Source: Pleurotus djamor (Eukaryota; Basidiomycota; Agaricomycetes; Agaricales; Pleurotaceae). From it: a DNA stretch of 64,000 nucleotides. Position numbers and translations under genes: made by a program. Where the stretch lies: the NCBI GenBank assembly GCA_029747585.1, contig JAPEVF010000014.1:124001-188000 (forward strand). Reading direction: 5' to 3'. Below are positions 46,766 through 56,399 of the stretch, piece after piece (within the stretch, counting starts at the first letter, position 1; each line of letters opens with the position of its first letter). Below the pieces are notes generated by a model, which did not search any database, was not told where the DNA came from, and saw nothing but the letters and a program-made list of their open reading frames with translations.

Positions 46766-47354
46766 TGGTCCTTTTCTCTTCTTCGTTTTTCATTTTTCGT
46801 TTTTTTGACTTTACTCTTCTGTATTTTGTTCTCCCTCCAGACTCCATCCGAGCTGCCCGACTATCTACCTTACACGGACATGATTTCGTAGGATACGACA
46901 CTTGTACGCGTCGAGCACTACGAACAATCGATGACAACACGAACTACGCACACCGTGTACATCAGTCCTTCAAGATACAAACTGGAACTCGGGATGCATA
47001 ACTCGGGATGCATTGATGACTTCGTCCGTAGTGGTCGAGAATTCCATGCTTTCAGCCCTCTATTCCGATCGAGGTTATTGGAGCCTCCGTGATTATGGGC
47101 AGGCAAGCGTGATGCATAGGCACCCATGTCGCAGGCATGAAGCAGTAGCGGTACACGCAGCTTGAATCCGTTCGAAAATTTCACGCAGCTTCTCCTGACT
47201 GAGCTGCAGCAGCGGGTTGGCATTCTGACGAAAATTTAAACTTGGGATAAATAGCAAAAGAGCACACATGGAGAATACTATGCTAGGATGTCCACGAATT
47301 TCGTATCTATGATGTACCCTTCTGTTCGATTGTTCGAGAAAACAAGAAGGCAGG
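46766..47354. other. Intergenic between convergent genes
   Basis: This holds the 3' ends of the small secreted protein gene (plus) and the old-yellow-enzyme gene (minus). I see no further gene. Confidence 0.5.
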
Positions 47355-48588
47355 TTAAAAGGAGTAAAAAGAGAAATCAGAATAGCCCTTGCCGCTGGCA
47401 TCTCCAGGTAAGTAGAAGGAAGGACGGTCGTAGGGAGTCAATCGGTAGTTATGCTGCCAGCGTATGGGTAGGTCAGGCTGAAAAGGAATAACAAGCCGTC
47501 ATNAAAAAAGCTTTCACCCAAACGGAAAGGAAATGACGTACGTTCGACGTAAATGGTCTACCCACCGCGACGATGTCCCCTCGGTCAGCCGTAGCGATAG
47601 CAAGGTCCCTGTTCATCCCTCCCGCCGTGATAACAGGCTTCGGTGCCCATATCTTGCGCATGAAGTCGTTCTCTTCCTCCACAGGGATAGTACTTTCATC
47701 CCTCTCCTCCAGGCCAAGCGATACGCGGGGCTCGGCAACATGAAGGTACGCAAGATCAGGGAACTTGTCACGCAATTGCGATACCAAGTACGAAAACGTC
47801 GGTTTTGGATCTTCCATACGCATCTCCTGAGCGGTGGACCAAGGACTGAATCGAATCGCCGTTCTATCCTGTCCGATCTCCTTCGTCACGGCATCCAGAA
47901 TCTCCAAAGCGAACTTTGAACGACCTTCGATGCTTCCACCGTAGTCATCGGTGCGTTTGTTCGTGACGTCTTGGATGAACTGGTCGATGAGCATGCCGCT
48001 GGCACCGTGGATCTCGACACCGTCGAAACCAGCGCGGTTCACGGCGTTAGAGGCGGCCGTGACNAAAAACTTGGACGTATTCTTTGATTTCAGGGATGGT
48101 AAGAGGTCGGGGAGCGGGATCTGATTGGGTACTGAGAGGAATATCGGATGCGGAGACGTAAGGCAGCCCTTGAGCTGCAAGGAGTGCGGGTATGGCTGGT
48201 CGACCGATAGCGGCGATTTGAGCGTAGATAAATGACCCTTTGGCATGAACGGCGTCAGTGACCTAGGAAACTACGTTAGTACATTGGTGACTATATTAAG
48301 GATGCCATGATAAACCTCTTTCCATGCCGCGATTTGTTCGTCGGACCAGAGACCCGGAAGATTAGGAAATCCACCGGCTTGTGGCGCAATCGCTATCCCC
48401 TCCGTGATGAGGAGAGTTCCAGGGGTACTCCCGCGTTGTTGGTAGTAATCCTTGACGATTGGGAGGAGGGGGACGTTAGCGTCGCTTGCTCGCAGCCTGG
48501 TCATCGGTGCAAGCACGATTCGGTGCTTGAGAGCCAGCCGACCAACTTTCGTAGGCTGGAAGAGTTTTATTGCAGAGGGGGTAGACAT
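47355..48588 (-). CDS. Old yellow enzyme-type NADH:flavin oxidoreductase with changed active-site motif
   Basis: Exons 48588-48316, 48262-47542 and 47477-47355 total 1116 nt, 371 residues, once the N at 48064 is dropped; the junction then reads EYVQVFVTAASNAV. Family motifs: LFQPTKVGRLALKHRIVLAPMTRLRAS (FMN site), LLITEGIAIAPQAGG, FIYAQIAAIGRPA, DVTNKRTDDYGGSIEGR, and VAVGRPFTSNPDLP (FMN phosphate). OYEs reduce alpha,beta-unsaturated carbonyls with NAD(P)H using FMN. The usual HGANGYL, containing the substrate-binding His and Asn and the proton-donor Tyr, is HGASGML here: His stays, Asn is Ser and Tyr is Met. The fold and FMN sites look normal, so chemistry may differ. It is probably cytosolic. 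A second N (47503) lies in the last intron. Confidence 0.87.
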
Positions 48589-49065
48589 TGTTGTTGTTCA
48601 GTGGGGATGTTGGTTGTAAGATACGACGACATCGCTGGGTGGATTAAATACGGGTAAGAAATGATTACTCTGGAATTTTTCCGTCAACGTTCAGAAGATG
48701 ATAAATATGCGAGAGCGGAAACTGACCAAGCTCAGGGTGTGAAGCCAATCATATGAGTCATGACGTGAAGAGGTTGACACAACCACTGCTGACGAGGTGT
48801 GTTTACGAGATAGATCTCCTGGGCTCCTAGAAATCCTCCTGTCATTTGGTAATGGGAGCGCACAGCAGATCACTCTTGACATGCTTGACAGCGTAAGTAT
48901 TCGAGGAGGACGCATCATGCTCTGAGCTGTACGGGGCTGTGGATTCCAGGCAAGTTCGCGATGGTTATTTCCCCCCGCCCAAGCCTTGGAAGCGTAGATG
49001 AAAGAAAGATTTGATGATATGATGCCTCCTGTAATTCTTGAGCCCTTATTTGTGAGACATTATCA
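48589..49065. other. Intergenic
   Basis: This contains the upstream region of the old-yellow-enzyme gene and the downstream region of the coiled-coil gene. No further gene is recognised. Confidence 0.5.
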
Positions 49066-49949
49066 CTAGCTTAATTGGCGAATAATCTCATCACACACCA
49101 CCCGATAAACCCGCATCCTCATCATCTCCTCGCTATCCCTCTCAGAATCATACGGGATACCCCAGAGATACAAAATCGTCAGCAAGAAGGATCGACTTGC
49201 GCGGGGGTGGTGGAGGATGTAGGTGGGGTATTTGAGTAAAAGGTCGGGGAAGGGTTCTCCCTTTGTTGACGAATCTGACACGGTGTAGGTTGGGGAGGAG
49301 GGGTCGAGTGGGGTGATTTTGGAGAGGATGTCGGAATGGGAGAGATCGCGGGATACGAGTTTCGGTGGGGAAGGAGGAGGAGGAGCTTGATAATGATGAT
49401 GAACTTGATGGGTGTTGACATTGGCGCGAGACTCGGGGTTGACGTTGAGTTTGGGCTAGAGGAGTGGGCGATGAGCCCAAGTGTAACTAACATTAGAAGA
49501 GCGACATACCTTCGGATTCACCCCGGAACATTTGCACTTGTGGTTGTTGCTTCCTTGAATAAGTATCGCATCCTTCATGTCTCTCATGTCTGCTTTGAGA
49601 ATTCCTAGTAGTGAGAGGATCTCCTGTTGTTGGCGTTCGACAATCTCCAGACGACGATGCATATCTGCTAAGATAGGAGTTTCACGAGAGACCCATCAAT
49701 GTGAATTCGACGGTTCATTAACATTTCTGAAACCTTTCAGAATTAGAGGACACGGTACGTACCGTGACAAGTGTGTGGCTGGTACACCGCGGTATCTTCA
49801 CTGGATCGCCTCTCGACGTCGGCGTCGGCGTCGATACCTAGCTCCTGTTTGGGTATTACCGTTCCACTATCAACACTGCCTTTCTCGTTACTCTCCGAGT
49901 CTGTCGCGTTCTTCGGTCCATGCGTTAACAAGGAGAGAAATCGAAGCAT
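49066..49949 (-). CDS. Uncharacterised protein with a short coiled coil
   Basis: Three exons are apparent. The first reads MLRFLSLLTHGPKNATDSES and ends in VYQPHTCHG. The second reads MHRRLEIVERQQQEILSLLG and on to NHKCKCSGVNPK, an amphipathic helix with a KCKC pair. The third follows a CTCTAG acceptor: PKLNVNPESRAN, a His/Pro-rich stretch (HHHYQAPPPPSPPK), LSKITPLDPSS and the conserved-looking end LLLKYPTYILHHPRASRSFL to IIRQLS. The start is uncertain: ATG 49949 is chosen because the frame upstream has no nearby ATG, but an additional 5' exon around 50030-50250 is possible. I do not recognise the family. It lies head to head with nothing obvious and between the OYE gene and SET gene F. Confidence 0.5.
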
Positions 49950-50401
49950 TCGATCTTTGAACTTTTTAGGGGAGAATGTGCGGTTGTGATTGAGTACCAA
50001 GGGAGTACGAAGAGTGAGTTCAAAGAGTTCAAAGAACGGTGTGAATTCTCACCATGTTCAGTTGTTTATTAGAGGACGAGACGAGGATAAGTCGGATTGG
50101 AGGAGGTCTTTGGGTGGATCGGACGAGGGTGATTGTGATTGTGATGGGAGGAAGAAACGTAAGACTCCTAGAGTATAATGCCGTTTCAAAGCATCGCACA
50201 AATTTCAAAATGAGGTTACCCCCTTTCTCTTTACTCAGGTCGTCCCTCCGCAACCAACAAAGCGATTATCTCAAGCCATATTCCGTCAGGGAGGCGGTTC
50301 GGGGGCATAGAGGGGACGAAGAGGCGTAGCGTAGACAAACGAACACAATGAACGAACTGCTCATTGGGCAGACCCCTAAATTATTGGGATCTCCTGGAAG
50401 G

Positions 50402-52215
50402 CTATAGGGATTTAGGAGACAAAGAGAGGAACATGGACATATCGTGGATAGCGGAAACCGAGGACCGTCGATGAGTTTGTGCCTTTGATTCTATGCCAAA
50501 TCGCGAAGACTGAGAAGCGCGATCGACAGCATCCAGCTCTGTCGTCACCTTCTCCACGGCCTCTTGAACAGAATGATTCATCGCATCCCATACGTTCCTC
50601 CTCTTCGCATACCTCGCACTTTCAGTTCGATTCCCCAGTATTAGGTGGATACAAGCGAGTCGATGGAGTATCTCCGCGTAACAGCGATGCGATTCGAGGC
50701 CTTCAGAAACAATAATATGAAGGAGTTGCGTCGTTGCTTTGAGGAGGAGAACCTGATCGTTCTGCGGGGAAGTCGTAATCGCAGTCGAGTTTGACGGCGG
50801 TTCAAAGTCGGAAAGCCACTTCAACAACGCAGGAACGTTGCTCCGTACACCTCGCAATTTCATCCGATTCAGAGTCGACGGCATGGGGCGGAGACAGGCG
50901 TCACACGTACAGGCAAAATTGTAGGATGACAAGGCTTTCTTGCGTTCGGAAAATGGGAGGAGGATATCGCAGTACGATATCGTGATTTCTTCTCCTTCTG
51001 AAATGGGTCGGGAGGCGTACAGCTGGATCGAAAGTGATGAGAGGTCCCAAGACCAAATGGCATTTGGGCTACAGCTATGGGACCAGGGATACGCCGCGCG
51101 TGTGAGTGGTGGATAAAGGGTGGCGGATAAGGGAGAGGGGACGCACCTGTGGTTGATCCGTGATAGCTTCTTGAAAACGGCTCCGTATTCAACGGTGGTA
51201 TCATCTCCTACAAAGTGACGGAACGACATCTCAGTACTCAGCGCTCAGCATCGAACGGACCAAAGCAGAGGAAACGGAATCACATCACATACCAGAAGAA
51301 TCACCATTCGAAAACGGCAACTTGAAAGAAAAGCTATTCAAGTCCATGATCCCTACCAGCCGACCGATCTCCATATNCCCTTCTCGGTGCAGACTTTGAA
51401 GAGCCAGATAATCTCTCCTTCGTTCGCTATTCATCCGAGAAAGCGCGACTTTCAAATATTTCTCCAACTCCATCACCGCCGCTGACCTCAACGCTTCATC
51501 ATCTTCATGCGGTTCTTCGACATCAGAACATAATGAGATCCCAATGTTCTTCAACCCCGTAGGAGCGATGAGGATCGGTCGCTCACTAGCGATCAACTCC
51601 CCATAACCATACGCACGAGTCGCAACCAAGCCCTTCCCTTTCCCAGCAATATCATGAATCGCATATCCATCCTCAGACGCTGCTCGTGGAATTGGTCTAG
51701 GGAAACCCGGTGTATTCAGCAGGAGAGCTTTATCCATAATAGAATTGAAGATACACTCCGTACGACCGTCTGTCGTTTCGGATGGATGACCGGATTGGGG
51801 TTGCGTGGTCATAACCAAGCCTACACGGAGAGGCTTCCCACTGGAAGAGAGAGCTGGCGCGACGGGGGATGTGAAGGTGGGGGAGGGAATTTCGTCGTGC
51901 CGGGATAGAGTCAGATGGGATACATTGGAGACGTATTCGGCTACTAAGGGTGTCAGCCGCGGCGTTATTAGTGGATGCTCAGAGGGATAAAATGAACTTA
52001 CTATTGATAGACGGGTTTGAAAGCTCGATATTGGTAGCATCGACTAGGTGACGAAAACGAGGATGGTATGACGGTGGGTTGCCCGACAATTGGAGAGATT
52101 CTAAACGCGAAACACCAACAGTAAGGTAGAACTGAGCAAACAAAGGATCATCGTGCCCACCTCCGGAACTTGGAGTGCAGTTGAGACTAAGTGGGGAGGG
52201 ATTGAAAGGTGCCAT
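50402..52215 (-). CDS. SET-domain protein F, intact apart from one N
   Basis: Exons run from ATG 52215 (MAPFNPSPLSLNC) through a second exon beginning IAEYVSNVSHLTLS (about 51946-51291), a short third (DDTTVEYGAVFKKLSRINH) and a last exon to 50402, about 530 residues. The family signature is VMTTQPQSGHPSETTDGRTE...PGFPRPIPR. SET motifs: DIAGKGKGLVATRAYGYGELIASERPILI, NHSCSPNAIWSW, SEGEEITISYCD, then CTCDAC. The HDCHA.EG motif is LHREG here, next to the N at 51377; in this case the frame is correct with the N counted as a base. The C-terminal helical part (GLESHRCYAEILHRLACIHLILG) and a Ser-rich tail are present. It is the most diverged intact member and lies 5 kb from gene E. Confidence 0.85.
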
Positions 52216-52768
52216 CAGGGAAGAACGACGCAGACGATGAGATGTGAAGCTGGACGAGTCTTCTTATATACCCATCCGCTAGTATATCTAAAGAACATCT
52301 ATATCAATAACAGATGCCCTAGAACCGAAGAATCAACAAACTCACATGTTAGCCCCACACAGACGCGCACCATCTTCTCAGATTCTGTCATAACGGATCA
52401 TTTCTGCTGCCTTTCTGATAACTTGACATAGAATCATCAGCTGCGTCTGATTTCGACAGGAGAAGAGAAGGTGGACTCACCATCTGGGCGTAATATCGCG
52501 GACAGGCATTCAATAAGAACCATGGGGATGTTTTCGCCATGGACTGGAAGGAGAAGAAAGCATGTGGGTATGTCAGTTGGGAGACTGAAGTACTGAGGAT
52601 CGAAGCAATCCGCCTATCAAGCGTTCAATTGACATGGGAGTTTGGGCCGAAAACCATGGAGTCTCACGTACGCCTCTGCGGGTACATCACAAAGGATACT
52701 GGAAATGATAAACGATCAAACTGTACAATCATATTACTACTGATACAAAACTTCACTCACGATCCCTA
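52216..52768. other. Intergenic
   Basis: Promoter side of SET gene F and 3' side of the first MYND gene. No gene is recognised. Confidence 0.5.
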
Positions 52769-54177
52769 CTACCACGGCTGAGCGTCCAGGACTTGACCAG
52801 TCACAATCACCAACTCGTCCTTGCCAGCCAGATGCGCCGAGAAATATGCCTTAGCACCTGCAACTCCTTTCTCTCTCACGACCCTTGAGATTTCGTTATA
52901 CGACCTCGCATTATCCGACTTTCGGATCCCACAGACGAAATCCTTCTTCTTTGTATAGACGAGAAGATCGACAGTGCTATTTGCACTTGCTCTACCAGCG
53001 GAGAGGTCGAAAGGAAGCTGGATTTTGACGATCAATGGACGGGACTTCTTGCTTTCCTTACGAGGTTGGAAGTTGTATGAGTCGTCTACGTGCCCACCGT
53101 AAAGCGACGCGGTGGGGTAGATATGTCCCATGGCGGGGTTGTAGAATGGCTTAACCGTAACAGTGTTAGACGGCGAAGCCGGGGTACATGACCGCTTGTG
53201 GGTAGCCCAGTCCGACTCTAGAGAAGCAAGTCAGATCCAAACCCGATCATCGAAGGGGCGAACGTACTCTGACATGTAGCAGAGCAATACCTCACGACTT
53301 TGCATCGTGCACAAACGTGTAACCCTTTTCCTCCACAAGTTGCACACACGATACCTCCCGACCGAACGCCATCACGAGTTTTCAACCAGTTATTCACGCA
53401 AGCGGCGACAGCAAGTCCACACTTGACGAACATTTGCCTTCCAGACATCCCATCTGCATCAACAATATCCAAGTCGGCACCGTGCTCCATCAAGAGATTC
53501 ACGACGTCTGATCCACGGTGGTGAGCTAACTGGAAAGCCCCCATCAGGATGGTGTCGCCGTAACGACTTTGATGGTTGACGTCGGCTTTTCCAGCAGTTA
53601 TGAGCGTCCGTGCGATATCCACATGCGCGAGCGGGCTGACCAAGGAATGGTACAAGGCGGTGAAGCCAACGATGTCCGGAACGTCGACGGGCATGCCTTT
53701 GGAGATGAGGTAACGGAGGAGGTCGTCATGTCGAAGTTTCACTGAAGGAGGGGGTTGAATTCTCTGTGCGCCGCTAATGATGAGCGTGGCGTATCCAAAT
53801 TCATACGCGCCAACTGTTCCATCTAAAGGAGGCGCTTTGCCCGATTCGACGAGCTGTTTGACTAGAGGTCAACCACCTAGCAAATGACATGGGACACAAA
53901 GACGGTAACGCACCCGCTGAACCTCATCAAATTGGGCCATAAAGCACATTCGCCCGAAGCTCGAGAGGCGATCCACATCGAAGCCGGCTGAACCTGTGAT
54001 GGGGGCGCATCATGAAAAAGTCAGATAAGGAAATCTGTTGTGGGCGTGGTACGCACCATCAACGTAAAGCTCCCGCAACCGTGAACCACCGCATTCCAGC
54101 GAGATGAACCCAGGCTGATCGAGGAGTCTCCTCATTTCTGGCGTGACTTTCAACCCAGCATCGGACGATTGGATCAT
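52769..54177 (-). CDS. Ankyrin-repeat MYND-finger protein, copy 1
   Basis: Four exons give roughly 410 residues. ATG 54177 is chosen because it aligns with copy 2 (M.Q..DAGL.VTPEMR..L.QPGFIS); an ATG at 54282 is also in frame. Exon 3 (about 53864-53280) holds ankyrin repeats: DVPDIVGFTALYHSLV, KADVNHQSRYGDTILMGAF and VVNLLMEHGADLDIVDADGMSG. The MYND zinc finger follows: CATCGGKGLHVCARCKVVRYCSATCQ, with the His-Cys end WATHKRSC after an intron. The C-terminal part is an unassigned alpha/beta region (KKSRPLIVKIQLPF to ELVIVTGQVLDAQPW). MYND fingers bind proline-rich peptides, so an adaptor role in nucleus or cytosol is likely. It is the downstream member of a tandem pair. Confidence 0.85.
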
Positions 54178-54403
54178 GATGAGACTGGTGAATGTGACAA
54201 GTGAACAAAGGGCTTGGTCGCATTCGCAAATTTCCGTCACCTTAGGGGTTGATTGGAGAAAGGGGCAAAAGGCTCCAAACATTGGCGGGAATGGATGAAA
54301 ACTAGACTAATCGAGCATTACTCTAGAGCGGCAAGAGTTTCTGTTGCTGTAAATTGGCCTGGTGGAGGACGCCCCAGACAAAGGGAATGAAACCTCCAGT
54401 TGC

Positions 54404-55750
54404 CTACCAAGTTTGCGCCTCCAGTACTTCTCCAACCACAATCTCTAGCTCGCATTGGTCAGTAAATTGCGCAGAGAAATACGCCTTTAGTCCCAAGACC
54501 CCCTTTGATTTCACGACTTTTAAAATCTGGTGGTAAGCTCCCAAGTTGTCTGTCTCTTTGATGACGCACAGCATGTCCCTCTTCTTGGTGCACACTCGGA
54601 GGTCAGTGGAAGCCTCGGTGTTGCCGGGCGGTATGAAGGGAACTTCAATCTTGACAACGGTGGGACGCGAAGTCTGAACTTCACTACGAATCAATGCCAT
54701 AAGGTCGACTATGTGAGAAGACAGTTTGACTGTCACCCTACTGGAGGGGGGATGTGGTGTACACGAGCGTTTGTGCGTTCCCCAATCGGCCTCTAGAAAA
54801 TGGTTGAATGTCAGAAATCGAACCGGGAATGCAGGATGAACACATACTCTGGCATCTGGAGGAACAATATCTGACGACTTTGCATTTAGCGCAAACGAGC
54901 GTTCCCTTTCCTCCACAACCCGCGCAGAGAAGTGACCCACCCATCCTATACCCAGGGCCATAGCGAATCCTCATCCACTTTCTGACGCAGTTAGCGACCA
55001 TAGGTCCATGGACCTCAAATTCGTTCCTCCCACTGCAACCGTCGGCATCGACCACATCCAAGTCAGCACCATGCTCCATGAGAAGATCTATTGAACCATT
55101 CCCGCATTCTAAGGCGAATTCGAAGGAGTCCAAAAGAGCGGTTCGACCGTATCGGTTTTGATGGTCAATCTTCGCTTTTCCCAGGTTGCGCAAGCTTCGG
55201 GCAAGATCAAGGCGTGGAACTTGATGAGCGGTGGCATGGGCGAGAGCCGTGAATCCAAAGATGTCGGGAACGTCAACGGGCATGCCTTTGAGGATAAGAT
55301 ACCTTAAGACCTTGTCGTGCTCGAGTCTGCGACCTGGCGGTGCGCGTCGGATACGCTGCGATCCTTGGACTATAAGTGAAGCATATCCAAGCTCAAAGGC
55401 TCCTTCTGTTCCGCCTAGAGAGGAGGCGGTACCAGACTCTACCGCCTAAAGGATGTCCAGTCTGAGAATTGACCAGAGGTATAGAAGTAACGAACTCACC
55501 TTTCTTACTTCGTCAGCACTACCTTGAATGCACGCCTGAGCAAAAGACGAAAGGCGGTTCATGTCAAAGTCCAGCGAGCCTTTTGAGAACGTCAACAAGC
55601 GGTCGGGAGCCTGAGCAAAAAGATTGTCGCACCCCGCATATGAAGATCTCGCAGTCGTACCCCTTGGGCACCTGATATAAAGCCAGGTTGACTCAGAATG
55701 CTCCTCATCTCAGGAGTGACGATGAGTCCTGCGTCGTTTCTCTGGGGCAT
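54404..55750 (-). CDS. Ankyrin-repeat MYND-finger protein, copy 2
   Basis: Four exons from ATG 55750 (MPQRNDAGLIVTPEMRSILS), including SLDFDMNRLSSFAQACIQGS, then AVESGTASSLGGTEGAFELG and the ankyrin part (DVPDIFGFTALAHATA, KAKIDHQNRYGRTALLDSF, SIDLLMEHGADLDVVDADGCSG). The MYND finger is CAGCGGKGTLVCAKCKVVRYCSSRCQ plus WGTHKRSC after an intron. The C-terminus is TVVKIEVPF to ELEIVVGEVLEAQTW. Domain order, intron places and length match copy 1; identity is moderate, so the duplication is not recent. About 400 residues. It is a probable protein-interaction adaptor with unknown partners. Both copies lie next to the SET gene group. Confidence 0.85.
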
Positions 55751-56399
55751 TATGGAGTTGGTTGGATGTACGTGGAAGTGTTGGAGTTTGGTTAGACGTC
55801 CGAATTCTTATAGGATTCCTACACAGGAGTCCCCTAACCCAGCGATTTGTCTTGAGATTTACCTTCGAGACATGCTGTCGAAGCGGGTAGCAGTTCTTCT
55901 TAATACCTCCACGACGAAACCTAAAAAGAAAACAAGCTTTCTGATTCTGTCTTCGGAAGTTCCCCCGATGTCGAGGGGCCAACCCTATTCAAGACCCGCG
56001 GATATCTTACTACCTAATACAGAGCTCGAATGTCTCAGTAGAGCTTTCGGACCATGTTGAAGCCCATCAGGTGCTCCTCAAAGGACGGTGCCACTACAAC
56101 ATCCCGATCAAAGCCAAATCGACCACCAAGTGGCCGAAGAATAGTCCTGCATGAACAATTTGGAGTAGTCTTATCCTTCAAATAAAGCCTCGAGCCATGA
56201 CCGATTCCTGGTAACAGGATTGCTAAGGTCGCCGCCGTCAGCAGAAATGCACTAACTATGACACAGTAACGAACAGCTAGGAAGTAAGTACACTAGTGAT
56301 TATACAATATACAAGCGACAGACTCGGCGAAAACATTGCAACAGAGCTCGAAAGCGAATACACAAAACATTAGTTGAGATTTAGTTCGGATAGTATGTA
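55751..56399. other. Intergenic
   Basis: Upstream region of the second MYND gene and 3' side of the Snf2 gene. No gene is recognised. Confidence 0.5.
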
